Source of the DNA: Eremophila alpestris peregrina | Lineage: Eukaryota > Chordata > Aves > Passeriformes > Alaudidae | DNA length: 64,000 nt | Direction: 5' to 3' | Assembly (NCBI GenBank): GCA_009792885.1 | Contig: WMCF01000014.1 | Coordinates: 12,491,387-12,555,386, forward strand | In this document: positions 27,119-40,548 of the stretch, one piece after another | Layout of the letters: each line of letters begins with the position of its first letter | Numbering within the stretch: the first letter of the stretch is position 1 | The notes under the pieces: generated by a model | The model's input: only the letters and a program-made list of their open reading frames with translations | Database searches by the model: none | What the model was told of the DNA's origin: nothing | Made by a program: the position numbers and the translations under genes

Positions 27119-28508
27119 GGAGTTGTAAACTTAAATGAAATGCTTTCAACTCTTTATTTTTTTTAATGTGGTTATCTGAAATATTTGGTTCAGTTAACTT
27201 TTGTCACATTTAAACTTCACAGCTGGTTTTCTCCTTCCTTACTTCTGATGTTTATTGACTAGATACCTGTGAGGTGTTAGGTTGTGAAAAAAAGGTAAAA
27301 TAACTCTGGTAAGAGGTCTGGAAAGTTTTTGGTGGTATGCATAGATTCATTTTGCTACAGGTGGTCTTCATTGAACCAACACCTATTCGAGGCTGCTTTT
27401 GGCATTAAAAGGAGATCATATTCCATCTCTTTGCTGCAGTTGGGTGAGATGTCTGAAGAACAAGAAATACCAGAAGGCTTCCCCAGCCAGCAGTTTGTAA
27501 AGAGGGCAGTGACATAATCTCAAAAATGAGGAGACTGTCAACAGAGATCAAAAAGAGAAGCACAGGGCTCTGTTTGCCTGCTCTGATGGAGGAACAATTT
27601 TTGCTTCCGATTCGATGTCAGTACACTGACAGATGTGTAGAGCCCAGTCAGAACAGTATTTGTTCCTTTGCCAGCATAAGATACTCCACTGAGAGATACT
27701 GTAGTCCTTGGGAACACTTCAGGATGCTACTGTGGGTTTTTGTGAGTGAAATAAGCATCTAATTATGCCTGAATATGGTCTAGCCAGTCTAAAGAGTGAT
27801 TTGAAATTAATATTTAGCAAAGTAGTACAAAGATCTATTAGCATCCACTAGGTTTTTTTCTAATTACAGTAACAAATTGCTGTTTGTTAAACAAAAAGAG
27901 GCCTTAACTGTGACTGTTAAATCCCTGAGCTCTTGCAGTGACCTGTGTTGCCTGTCCAGATTTTTGGCTAGTTGAGCTAGATTTCTACCTTTTTGTGGCA
28001 TTCAGCAAACATCACTTCACCTGTGGGTCCACCTTTGAAAATGTTTTGTGTGTTCACATCACCTCTGATTTCTTTGTAACAGGGATGAATTTTCTGGAGT
28101 CACCATCTTGAAACCATATCAAAATATCTTTGATTTCTCAGATAAGGATGTTGTGGCTTAAGTGTGAGAGCATGTGAAGCCAGTGCTTTTCTGTGCTGAA
28201 ATCCATGGGATATTTCAGTAATAATCTCATCAGTTCAGCAGAACAGCTATTTCTTCAGCTTTCTGTGTTTACTCTTGTGAACTGAAATCTATTCCTTAGT
28301 ACAAAGTTATCTCTAGATAAAAATAGAGAGAGATGGAAAATGAAAACCTTTCTGGTATGTGAAAAATTGGATCTCCTACTGTTTGACAGTGATAGACTTG
28401 CTTTTTGGCAACTACTTGTGTATTTGTGTCTATCCAGCTATGACACAATGTTTTCAAGTTGTCCTCTAAAGTATTGCTGTCCCCATTTTGAATGAGTGGT
28501 GAGTCTGA

Positions 28509-28541
28509 ATTTTCAAAAATTTTCAAAGATTTTCAAAAATC
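28509..28541. repeat. Short tandem repeat, three ATTTTCAAA-like units
   Basis: Three near-identical units of about ten bases, ATTTTCAAAA, ATTTTCAAAG and ATTTTCAAAA. Each unit is close to self-complementary, so the run could fold on itself. Confidence 0.8.
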
Positions 28542-29966
28542 TTTGACTGAGTACTTACAAGGATGAATTCCACATCTTCAATTTACCTGGTTTAGTTTGT
28601 TTATTAATAACATACACATTTTCCATATTTTACTTTTCAAGGTACTCATGTAAGTGACACTGAAGTCAAAAGAAGATTTTGATTTTTAGAAAACAAGATG
28701 AAAACATGTTTTGATTTGCATTCATTATTATGCTTGGAGAGACTAAATAGTATTTCTTTGGATTACAATAATACAGTTAGTATATAATTACATATTACGT
28801 GAACACATATTGCATTTACTTCTAGTGGAGCTCAAGGTTCACTTAGAGTGAACTCCCCAGGAAATATGAAGCTATATAGAATTACCTTGGCCTTACCTTA
28901 CCTTGTAATATTTAAATAGGCACTTTTCATAACTATTTAGCTCAAACACTGATTATATGCTAGAGCCTATCATGTCAGTTACCCTCAGAAACAGGGAAAG
29001 TAGAAAGTCTAGAAAGGTAGTGTATATGTTTTTGGGAGAAAACCTCTGTATCAGGCTTTTTTGTGTATATTTTAATCAGTATTTCATGTTCATATATTTA
29101 GATTTTAGCTGTACAATCTACCAAGCAGGTACTTCAAATGTGCATGTAACATATATCAATCTGCTCTGTTTTGGCACAATTCACAAAACAATTTCCAGTG
29201 AAAATTATGGATCAGATAGTTGTGTGTATCTAGGCATTTTAATTTTAATGATAAAATCTGAAAAGATAGTTGTCCAAAACTTGCAGAAACCACAATGTTG
29301 TAACTGAGGGAAAAGGAAAACCAGTTGTTACTGACTCATTACAACAGAAAATCTTAATCTCCTTTTTTGCCCAAGGTCTCTTTCCACTGCAACTTACTGT
29401 AACTCACATCTAAGGTCATTATTTCTTAATTAGCTATTTACATAGCATATTGATGACACTCTCTGAAAGACTTCTTTTATTACTAATTTCTTGCAATTAT
29501 TACAATTACATTTGTAGAAGGAATATAAAATTATATATAATAGTCTGCTACAAAAAGTGCTATAAAATCTCTAGGTACTTCATGGTAGCAATTTCCCTGA
29601 AGACTTGGGAAACTTCTATTGTTTATCATAAGGATATATCAGTGTGGCTCACATTCTGATCTTACCAGCTGTTGTGCTTGTAGTCATTTCTGTTCTGTGT
29701 GACTGTCTTGTTCCTGTGTCCCCATTGCTGAGAAAGTCCCTGCTCACCTGTGCTTCCTCATGCAGAAAAGTGGTGTTTGCCAAGGGAGTTTCCTTCAGCA
29801 GCTTAAGCAGACAGGTCATGTAAGAAAGCAGGAAAGAAAGGAAGTGGATTGGACCAGGAGAGGACTGTTTCCCCCTCCTGAATAGCTTGAGCTCTGCCTT
29901 CTGCAACTCATTTTGGGGCGTGGACTTGTACCTCCTTCAGCACCAAAACCTCCATCTGCTCCATCA

Positions 29967-29994
29967 AGCTGTTGATTGATGGAAATCAACAGCT
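29967..29994. repeat. Perfect 11-bp hairpin, 6-nt loop
   Basis: The arm AGCTGTTGATT (29967-29977) is exactly complementary to AATCAACAGCT (29984-29994), with loop GATGGA. The stem does not extend further. It lies in intronic DNA with no recognised repeat around it. It is too short for a miRNA precursor and has no T-run following it. Confidence 0.85.
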
Positions 29995-31991
29995 GAAGGC
30001 AGGAGTAGGAGCTACCTCTTTCTCTCTCTTTGTGGAGGTAGTTGTGGTTCTCCTCATGGCACAGAAGTATCAGGCCTGGTCATCTTTCTGAGACTGTCTG
30101 GAGTTTAGTATGATAAATTCCTTTCTTCTGCTGGGAAGGTGGGAGCTGTTGATACCTTCATTTCTCCTCCTGTTGCCCACGGTATTTCTGCCATTTGTGT
30201 TGATCTGTATTACACAGAATTGCTTTGATGAATAGTGAATATCATGTAGATGTTTTGTGGATCCCTCTAGAGTAAATGTCTGCCACCATGCTAACCTTGA
30301 AAGGAAGATGGTCTTGAATTCAAGATGATCCCTCACAAAAAGGAAGATGTTTATACACAAAAAGTTTATTGCACACCTGTATTAAATGTGTAATTAGCAT
30401 ATAAACCTTTCACTAAGTATTTGCCTGTAAGAAATAATTTTTTCTCTTTTGCTTTAAAACTTGTTTTTCAGCTTTGTACATACCTTTGTGACTTCTGTCA
30501 CCATTACTCTCTTTACAATGCTACTTCTTTCTCATTTTTAGAGTCTTCACTTCTTGAACTCACTTCTTTGAATTTCAGTTCTATCCCTGGGATTTCAAGT
30601 ACAGCACTTGTGAAAGCCCTTAGCGACAGGATCTGAATTTATCTGATGTCATGCTGTCTTTTTCAATGACAAAGTAATCCTGAACTGGGCTTCTTTACTT
30701 TCCCTGTATGGATTAGAGCATGATCCTCTGCCAAGAGTAATTTTGAGAGAAAAAAAATATGGAGTTCAAAGAGTCTTTAAAGGAATTTTCTCATTAGGAC
30801 ATCAAATACATGCAGTTGTGACATCGTTTGTTGGATGACTCAAAAACTCGTATTCCTTTCTCAGGTTTTTGTTGCTGTCATTTAATGTTATTAAAATGGC
30901 TCTAGGAAAAGCATGTGTTCAATGAGCAGCAGGCATCTCCTTTCCAAGAAATGCTTGGCCAGTCCTTCAATAAGTTTGCTGACATATGACACCTAAGAAT
31001 TATTCCTATAAATAGTTGTTTCTTTGGCTTTATTCTGTATTCAGAACGACATACACTGGTAATTTCATACCATATTCTAATACTGCCTGTATTGGAATAT
31101 AATGGAGCACATTTTTTTAATTTCCCTGCATTTATGATGGTGGATTTTGTTCCTGTTGCTTCAGTGGTACTATTTGATGATGTCAAAGTAGACTGACATC
31201 TAAATCTGCATTGTGTACTTGGCTCTTCTCATAATTCTGTCATATGCAGTTCTCATGCAGTGAGGTTTTTCAGTGGAGTCAGAAGGTACATGTTGGTAAA
31301 GTTCTTTGCTATAGGCAAAAACCATTATTACGTTGTTTGTACACACTGAGCACTACTGGCCTGGAAATCTTTCTGTTCCGTGTTTTGTGTTCAATACTTT
31401 GTGAGCTCTCAATTTTTGAAAAATGCTGGTTTAGTATAGGTAAATTCTACAGCTGTTCTTTTTTGGGTCATGAAAACTTCCTCTTTCGAGTCTGCTGAAT
31501 TACTTCTGCAACGAGTTAGAAGAAAATAGTTTTGATTGTTTCCATTTTTGCACATTTGCCCCCCTTAGGTTGTTTCCTTCCAACCTCACACATTGGAACT
31601 TTTTCTGCATAGTGCCACTATGAGTTTAAAATTTGCATCAGACCTTCCCCTTATACATTTTGATATAATTCCTTTTGCTCTTGTACATCTCGAGAAAATT
31701 TGCTATTTCACAGTTCATTTACAAGACTTAGTAACACTCATAAAACTTGCCAGAAATCAGTGTGCAGTTCTCTGAACTCCAGTATACCACACAACTTGCA
31801 AGCCAGTGAGAAAAACAGTGGTGATCACATGCTCCAACTGCGTCATCTCGTTAAAACTCTGGGCAGCTCCAGGCATGTTTGTGCTCCTCTGTCACTAGGT
31901 GGCTTCCCACACTGCTCTGTGACTCTGTTAACCCAGATCACCAGGATCACCAGAATTCAACACAATTCCCAGTTTTCAACTTAAACTACTT

Positions 31992-32026
31992 GGGGGAAAG
32001 GCTAAGGGCGAGGGGCGGGGGGGGGA
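31992..32026 (+). other. G-rich tract with quadruplex potential
   Basis: Runs of five, three, four and nine G within about 35 bp. The 3' part alone supplies four GGG runs with short loops. It lies on the non-template strand of the intron, so the RNA could also fold. Structure is inferred from the pattern. Confidence 0.5.
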
Positions 32027-35000
32027 ACCAAGCTTGATTTTGCTTTGTGTAATTATGATAGTGTGCAGTTTCCTGCACTTTTAGCCCATTCCTTTCAGTG
32101 CCACATTCCTGATTGTTTTGAAGGCTGATTCAGAAGATGAGGCAGCTTTAACGTCCTGGAACCTGATTACAGGTCAGCACAAGAGTATCGTAAGGCGACT
32201 TCCTGCCTGCCTCTTTGGCAGATGCTCACTTGCAGAAGTGGTTTTGGATCACACAACAAGCTGCATTTTGTAGTCTGTCTGAGAAGGGATCATTCAGAAG
32301 TTGTTTGCAATTTCATATATCCGTAATTCTGACATCAGTGTGCTCTCTGAGGTTGGAGATAAATTCCTCCCTGTTGAGCAGAGCATTCATCTGCATCCCT
32401 TCTCTTAACACCCACATACGTATTTCCTCAGGGAAATCTGGAAAAAATACTGAGAAACACTTTATTCATTTCTCAGATTACATTAAAGACTGAGAAATAA
32501 GCTCTTATGTCAAACTTACAATTGATACTGTGTTGCCTTTAGTCCCAGCTTTTCACATAAAAAAACCCCAAACTAGAAAAACCAGACAAGCACTAGAGAA
32601 TCCATTGTTTTCCAAAAATACCGTCTTTCTGAGTGTTAGTATGAGAAATGCCTGGGTTTTTATGTACTCATAGTTCTGGGTGGTTTAGTGGCCTATTTTT
32701 TAAAGTGTTATACAATCTAAGTGTTTAAAGCTAAGTGCTCATGCCTTTACTGCTCATCGGCAGAATCAGGTAACTTCGTCTAATAGTACAACCAACTTAT
32801 TTTGCTGGCATCAGTGTGACCTCTTAAATGTTACAAAAAATGAAAACATCTTGTCAAAGGGTCTGACTGAAGTGTCTCTTGTGCCCTTTCAGGTCAAGGT
32901 GGAATTTTCTTGTGGGGACCTGAGAGGGAAATGTGTTAAGGGAGGTATAAAAATAAGGATCAGATTTGGAAAATGTCTTGTGCTTGAATCTGTTCTTAGA
33001 CTTGATCTAGAGGGAATTTTAATGGAAAAAGAGTTTTCCATGAACAAAGATGTATGGGCTTCAAAAAAACCCCAACTTATTTTGCATTACCTATCAAGTA
33101 CCCAAAGACATGTGTTTATGATAATCTCATTTACATGTATGAACTTGTAAGATTTGAAAAATAAGGAGGAACAGGGCATTTAATCTGTAATCATCAGTAT
33201 TGAACATAGGAGCAAAATCACTGAAGGAAAGGTACTTTTAAAAAAATCCTGGCTAATAATAAATGGAAAGTTGAATATTAAGACCATGCTTGGAAGATAA
33301 TAGATGGCATAAAGGCCAGTGTAATATGTTCCAAGATTAATAATATTATTTTGAAAGTTTTGTGTGGCATAGTATCTTTCTTTATATGGCTTATTCATAT
33401 GGGAAAGAAAAAAAAAATCTTTAATTCTGGTATTAATGCTAAAGTTCAAATAAACTGTGAGTTTTTAACTTGTTAGCTTACAAGACTTATTTTTTAGATA
33501 ATTTACATTATCTCTGTTATTTTTTTAATGTGTTGATGTTATTGAAGAATCTCAAAATTTGGATATTTTCTGTATTATTCTTCTTGACTGTCATTCTTGA
33601 AAAAGATCAAATTACCAATTGCAAAAGCAAGTTACACCAAATTGAGTAATAGTTTTATTTGTGCTTCAGATACTAAAAAAAAATGTAAGATGCTTAGAGC
33701 AGATTTCTGTGTTCCTCCTCCTTTTGCTTTACTACAAGATGCATGTTAGAAGAGTTAGTGTTTATACCAAGAATAAATAAGTTTAAAAGAGGCACTTGAA
33801 GGGTCCCCTATCCCCAGCTGTGCAATTTAGGCAATAAGTGGTAAATTTTTGTGAACACACAAAAATTTTTTCCAAAAAGGAGTCTTAACAAAAACCTGTT
33901 GAAATATTTGCTTTAAACTATCTTTTCACTAGTTGTTTTAGGTTTTTCCCCACTGTACCAAGATGGATCATATCTAATAAATCATACATGTTTTTTCACT
34001 AACCATCTACTGGTACAAATGAGATTGAATTCCTGAGTTTGAGGTCCCTTCAGGATCATCCACTTCGGGGCAAGTTGCTGCTTTAGACACTGAGGGTTCT
34101 CAGCAGGTCATGAAAAATGCTGAGCTGTTTCTGGACTCCTTTGCTGCAGAGCTCTGTGCATCAGGACTGTGCTAATCTGGGGGGACTTGCAAAGTCAGGG
34201 CACACAAAAGGTAATTACTTTCTCTGTCAACTGGATACCAGTTATGGGAGGGTATGGAAAACCATGCCTGTTTTGGGTTTTTTACCTAGAAGATATTCGG
34301 GGTTTTTTCCAAGTAGAGAAATACGAATGCAGAAGCAAAGATTTGAGAAGTGCCTCAAGATTTGAGGAGTTGGTTCCACGTCAACTATTAATAGTTGTGT
34401 TTAAAATTAACTGGATAATTCTCTGACTAGGGAAGACCTTTCACACACTCTTTCTCTCTTTACAGAGATCACCCATTAGTTCCCTCGATCAAGTTGTCAG
34501 CCTTGTTTTCCTTAAGACCAGACTGAATTGAGAGAAAGAAAAAGAGGTGGTAAAATAAGATCTTAGATACATATTTAGACTACAACAAAAGGAAGTTGCA
34601 TAACTTCTTTCAGCATGCTAGTTCTGCTGAAGTGTGGAGTGAGCCTTGTACAAGTGTTCTGTATTCCTTTCTGCTCTGAGATATAGCAAGATGTACAGAA
34701 GGTTTCAGTCAAGAGCTCCCCAACTACTGTGTCTAGAAAATTAGGATCAGATGTTTCTCTCTGTGTCCATGAAGTGTATTGGTAGATAAAACTCCCCAAA
34801 GTAACAGTTTATATCAGTATGTCAGGTTTTCTGTGGAACTCCTGACTTGTGTTTGCATAAACCATCTTTTCAGACATGAAAGGTCTATATGGAATGAACC
34901 TAAATTTGACAGTTATAGTCAGCAGTGTAGCATTAAGTCATGTGTATCATCGTGTGAAGGAGACAGGTCTTTAGACCTCTGTTTAATCTGTTCTTTTTCC

Positions 35001-35809
35001 TTTGGCTTATTTACATCTTCAGGGACTCGTCCTGTATAGCAAGAATGAGAATCCAAAAGAAACAGTCCTGGCATGATGAAAGTGGAACTTTGTGATTCTT
35101 GTTAATGTCCTTTCTTGCAGACACAACTGCAAGTCTGAAAGCTGGTGCTTTCCTGTTTGCATATCATTCCCAAGGAGAGAAGAAAGCAGAGTGCCTGTTG
35201 GTGGGATTGTGTCAGTGTTACTTAAAACAGGCTTTATCCTTACAAATGGAGTTGAGTTGCCTGACTTTTTTGAAGCAGGGAGAAATTTTCTCTGATGTTG
35301 CCATATTTGGTTTTGACTTCAGGATAAAGATCAGTTGCTCTTGGAAGGGTAGTGGTAAATGAAAATTCAGTTTTAAAATTTTTTACCTCTTTTGATGATT
35401 AATTGTAATGATTCTTTTAGTAATTACTGTTGGTTGCCCGTTTTCAGGAAAATTCTTAGTCTACATCAGGAGTGGTTGGTGACTCCTAAGTCTTTACTCT
35501 GTGTCTGGAATACACTAAATGAAAGTGAAGAAAGAAGCCTAAAATAATGTGTTGTGCTACTAGGAATGTGGTTAACAGCTTTGCTTCTGAAAGCTTTGCT
35601 TAGTATCACCACTGACACCAGTAAATATATTTATGTAAAACACAAAACTAGGTTTAGGCCTAAAATATGAAACTCTGTGCCAAACATCTCCTTACCTTCA
35701 GTTTAAAGTGAGCAAACCACATTTTTAAAGCTTCTTTTCACAAAAGAAGGTGCTTGATAAACATGAACCAGCAAAGGCAGCCAGCAGCCTCCCAAGCTGC
35801 ACTGATCAG

Positions 35810-36262
35810 AGGGTCTCCAGAGGGGGAGGGAGATGTTCCCTCTGCTCTGCCCAGCCCGGGTGGTACACAGCTGGAGTACTGGGTCAAGGCTGGAGCTCTC
35901 TGATATGAGAGAGATAAGGAGACTGAAGCAGGCCCAGTGAAAGGGCAGTGAAGGTGAGCTTTTCAGTGCCTAACGAGGACAGGGCCAGGCTACTCTCAGT
36001 GCTCTTCAGGGACAGAGCTAGAGGTAGGGGGCACAAATTGAAATACAAGAAATTTTATTTAAATGTAAGAAAAATCTTCTTTTACAGTGGGGGTGATTGA
36101 GCTCTGGCAGAAGCTGCTCAGAGGTTGTGGAGTGTCCATCCTTAGGGATAGTCAAAAGCCATCTGGACCTGTTTTGGTTGCTGCTGCTTTGCACAGTGAG
36201 GGCTTGCACTTGATGATCTCCTGAGGTCCCTTCCCACCTCAACCACTCTGGGATTCTGGGAT
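35810..36262 (+). mobile_element. CR1 LINE 3' portion
   Basis: Sense-oriented CR1. It includes 'CAGCTGGAGTACTGGGTC', 'AACGAGGACAGGGCCAGG', 'GCTCAGAGGTTGTGGAG', 'TGTCCATCCTTAGGGATA', 'GGTCCCTTCCCACCTCAACC' and a terminal 'TCTGGGATTCTGGGAT'. The frame is disrupted and the copy is clearly degenerate. The terminal repeat survives, so the 3' boundary is reliable while the 5' boundary is approximate. Confidence 0.85.
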
Positions 36263-38220
36263 ATTTTAAATAAATATAAACAGCAACAAAAAAAACTCAC
36301 GAGGATTTAAATACAAGCACTATGGATAATAATGGACTTGTTTAATGCTGGTGGAGACCCTTACTCCAGAGGTAAGTGTTGTGATTTCACACTTTAGAAA
36401 GTAATACTCTTAAGTAAGGGTTTCTTGTCCCATGCAGAATGCATCCTCATTTCCTGACTTAAAAGAATTTCCTGTGCAATCCTGTAGGCCTGGTCAGCCT
36501 CAGGAAAGAGGAACTCTTATTTCCAAATTCCTTGCCTGCTAGGCAGAGTGAAATATTCCCACTGGAAATATACACCCCAAGCTTCTGTCTCTGTAACTTA
36601 ACATGTTGAATTTCATCAGCTTGATTTACAAGAAGACCTCAATCCTTTTTAAACTATAACTTTTAAAATATATTTTAAAATATATTTTCTGAATTTTTCC
36701 TTCAAAATATGTTTTTTATTTTTCTGTGTAGTATCTTTGTTTTAGGGTTTATTTTCAACACACTGGATGAGATGTAAGGTTCTAGCTTTTTTTTAGGAGT
36801 TTTGTTGATGTCTGTGTGGACTTTTTGAAAAGGAGCTATTAAAGCAAAGGTCAAGTACAAAATTGTCACTCATCACATGCTTATCTAGCTTATTTTTAAA
36901 CTAATACACAAGTGTCTAAGTATCACATGTTCTCTCTTGCATTGCAGACTGGTGCCAGTCCTGGTGTCTTTTTTGTTTTTAAGAGATAAATGTCTAGTGG
37001 TTTTTTTGTTTGCTGTGACTATGGTTTGTGAGTCATGTATGTCATATAATGTTGCTTTGCTTCTGAAGTTTAATAGTTTTGCAGAAGGTAGATGGAGTCT
37101 CCACATTTTAACTTGGTATTAGGCTGAAAACTGCAGCTGGGGAATGTTTACTGAAGGGTTTGTTTAGTCATTCACATTCCTCTGTTGTAAGAGTTTGGTT
37201 TAGATAATTTGTTAAAGAGCTTAAAGAAGAACTCCCTTTATTATTAGTGCAGATGGAGTTTTTTCTGCAAGTTATGGTTTTTAGCTGATTTTCTAAAATT
37301 TATTTTTCCTTTCCAAAATTATCTATTTTTTTTTTTTTTAAATTTTAAGTATGGGTAAAATAGTGTAGTGATTTATAACTAGTCAAATACATATTGGAAC
37401 TTTCATCTTTTGCTTTAGGTATAATTCTTCAGTAAAATAAAATGTAATAACTTTCGAGATACTGTTTTTAATTTACCATGTAGGAATAGTCTAAAGGACA
37501 GTTTTGTGCAATAGAGAGAAAATATTGGTAGAGGTTAAACTATTTATGGAAGTATCAACATCTTTAGGAAAGCTCAGCTTGTGTGTTCACCAAGCACACT
37601 GTAAGCATATAAATAACCTTTGATTCCAATAAAGGGTTAGAAGTGATGTCTTCTCTAGGCTTGGCCATTTTGCTTGAACAGGAGTAAATAATGTTGTGCT
37701 TGTTGGCTTGTGTCTGCAGTTTGTAGATTTGCAGGGTGTCTTGCTATACCTGGAGCTGGTCTCCAGAGTGTTTCCTAGAAATGTTCAAATCCTAATCCAG
37801 CAAATTTTTTGTGGGAACAGGGAATGTACTCCAAGTTGAGAGATTTGTGTATGTGAAAGCACCAAACAAACTTGTACAAGCTTGTGTGTTGTAGGTTCCT
37901 TTCTCCTGTAAATGTTTCACTCACATACTCAGTATACAACCCCTGCATCTGTGCTGCAAGTCAGGCTGCTGCAGACACTTGTAAAGCAGCTAATATGGAA
38001 CACAGTCATTCTTTGTGGTTCAGGCAGCTGTTGAACTTACTGCAGAGACTATAATAGGAATTGTCACCCTTAAATTAGGCCCTCTTCCTGTATTGCTGGT
38101 TCATTCCAGCAGCTTATTTATTTTTGAGTGTTGTTTCCTTCAGTGTACTGTTAAAGTCAAATATAGGAGTGAAGCCATACCTCTCAAAAAACAAAAGTCA
38201 GTTAAACAAAACAGAGAGTT

Positions 38221-38468
38221 ACAATCAGAGAATGGTTTGGTTTGGATGGAACTTTAAAGATCACCTTGATCCAACCCTCCTGCCATCTTTAGGGTCACCT
38301 TCCACTAGACCAAGCTGCTCAAGGACCCATCCAACCTGGCCTTGAACACTCCAGGGTGTGGAGCATCCAGAACTTCCCTGGGAGCCTGTTCCAGTGCACC
38401 ACCACCCTCACTGTGAAGAATTTCATCCTTATATCTAATCTAAAACCTACTTTCTTTCAATTTGATTT
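38221..38468 (-). mobile_element. CR1 LINE 3' portion, antisense
   Basis: Reverse-oriented CR1 on the + strand: 'AGAATGGTTTGGTTTGGATG', 'CTTCCACTAGACCAAGCTGC', 'CCATCCAACCTGGCCTTGAA' and 'GTTCCAGTGCACCACCACCC'. It covers most of the 3' UTR and the tail of ORF2. It is relatively well preserved. The minor open frame at 38124-38345 is repeat-derived. Confidence 0.9.
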
Positions 38469-39294
38469 ATGTGTATTCTTTTAAATGGCACGTACTGCTA
38501 GTTAGGTCTCAAAAGTGATATTGCTCTACCTATATCCACTTAAAACTCTGGTCTCTGCTGTCTTCCTACTCTTCTTTCTTTAGGAGTTTAGGATTTATGA
38601 TATGTCTTATGTATATGTGGAATATTTTATGAATGTTGTTGAATATTGTATGCTCAATTATTTTCTAATGCAAACAATATGTAGGGAAAAGTAAAGTTTT
38701 GAAGTGAAATTATGAGTAATACCATAAATATTCAGTAAATACAGTGTCTTTTTAATTTTAGTGTAGAGGAGCTGAATGGTTTTATTTTCCAAAGGGATGC
38801 TATGTGAAGCAAAGCTTAGAGACCTATCTCCATCAAGTCTTGTGAGACTGGAAAGTTTGAGTCCACAGTTTGCATAAACTGTCTTAGATATGAGCACACA
38901 ACAGCACATCTGCTCATTGGAGGGCTTTTCTTTGTTTTTCATACAATACATTCAGGTCCATTCCCCCAACCCCCAAGCTTTTCTTTTACATGTGGTAAAG
39001 GTGTGTTTGCAGAAGAGAATTTTGGATTTTAGTATGAATTCAAGTTGAGTGAATTCAGAAGTTAAACTATGGCCATATGTAACTCACAAAATGGATAAAT
39101 TTAACCTTTTGTTTTGTTTTGGTAAGACTTATTTACATTTTGTGTTGATTTTAACATTTCAAAGGAATATGGAGGGGCACAAATATACTCCTCCATTCAG
39201 GAATCTAAATTATGGGCACACATCTGCTTGCACTCATACATGTGGACACAAACATAAACCTGGAACAGCAAAAGCCCTTGGTCTCTAGGAAGGA

Positions 39295-39720
39295 ATGGGT
39301 TCCAGGGTCTCAAAGAGATGAGATCAGTTGTAGTACAGCTTGTTCCAGTACTTGATGGTTGTTGTGGTAAAGTACTTTGTTCAGTCTAATGGTATTTTCC
39401 TGTTTTACAACTCGTATCCATTGCTTCTAATCCTGACACCTTGAACCTCCAACAGCAGCCTGGCTGTGCCTTCATTGTGTGCACCCATCATCTGCCTGCC
39501 GACTGCAGTAAGAACTCCTCATCCCAACCAGGAACAAGCCAGTTTTCTTGACATGGTTCTTGTTAGCCCCTTCTTCCAGGCTACTGGAGAAAGGGGCTAA
39601 CAGGCTAACCACATCCCAGTAGTCCAGCCCATTTTTAATCCACTCTGTTGAACACTTATTCAATCCATATCACAGAAATTTGACTTTACAAATTCTGGAG
39701 GAGTCTTGCAAAGTCAGAAA
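39295..39720 (-). mobile_element. Diverged CR1-like LINE, antisense
   Basis: On the + strand the block reads 'CTTGTTCCAGTACTTGATGG', 'TGTGGTAAAGTACTTTG' and 'ACAACTCGTATCCATTGCTT'. The far end has 'CAATCCATATCACAG...TTTGAC', which resembles an older CR1 group in reverse orientation. Divergence is high and the middle contains a strong hairpin (39562-39601) not expected in CR1, so the block may be composite. The 39295-39540 part is the more secure. Confidence 0.55.
39562..39601. repeat. 18-bp hairpin with 4-nt loop
   Basis: Arms 39562-39579 and 39584-39601 pair over 18 positions with one C/A mismatch and one G-T(U) wobble, around loop GCTA. The outer eleven pairs are perfect and GC-rich. It lies inside a diverged antisense CR1-like block. 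Confidence 0.85.
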
Positions 39721-40489
39721 TAATAGTAAAACAGTCAAGACATAAGACATGCCCAGTGTTCCCCATCCCGCAGGGTCAGTCACCACCTCTTTGTGGAAAG
39801 CAAGGTCAGTGCATGTCTTTCTTCAGACAACTCAGCCTCTCAAGGAAAATGTCTATTTAAATCATGTCTATAAAAGCACATAAACATCTTGTAGTATGAT
39901 GTCATCAACCATATTTGTGCAAGCATTCCTGCAGGGAAGTAACTGGTTTGTGTTTCTTGCTGCATCTGCTTGTTGGGTCTGTTCAACAGCCCATAGGCAC
40001 ATCCTGCAAAACCCCCCATTATCCAAAAGGCTGGCTCTTTTAAAGAACTTGGTTGAAGCTGAAAAAATAGTTCAAGTCAGCCATTGCAAGGACAATGTTG
40101 TGGCCAGATGGAGATGTGGAAATATGAAGAAAGCTTCCATTTGAGTATTGACTAAGGCCTGTAAACAACTGAATTGCTGAGCTACTTTGTGTTTTGACTG
40201 TCCATTCCTTTTTATTGTTAAGTCTTGCTTTGGATGACTAGAGCTGCCTCTTGTGTATTTTCCAGCCTGTAATGTCTAGAAGGCTGTTTAGATCCTGAAT
40301 CCCCAGGAGGTTCTGTGGCCTGTTTTTAATGCTCTGATTTATGCATTAAGTGCTTTAGTAATAGTCTTTCTGATTTGCTTTAAATGACTGACTGTAACTA
40401 TCTGAGTTGCAATGGAGGTGACAAGGCAAAAAAAAAAATCACCTTCTTAAGTCTTAAAGCTAGTTGTCCATCTTAGTGCTTTACAAGAA

Positions 40490-40548
40490 AAGAAAACCAA
40501 ACCAAAACAAAAAAACCCAAACCAAACCAAACAAAAAAAAAAAAAAAA
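40490..40548. repeat. (CCAAA)n / A-rich tract
   Basis: Imperfect CCAAA or CCAAAA units grading into a run of 16 A. A similar A-rich CCAAA string occurs near 24937-24953. It is a low-complexity repeat. Confidence 0.88.

Noticed and set aside
40490..40548. Considered as the poly(A) tail of a processed pseudogene
   Set aside because: No coding or retrocopy sequence is recognisable upstream, and the tract is built of CCAAA units.
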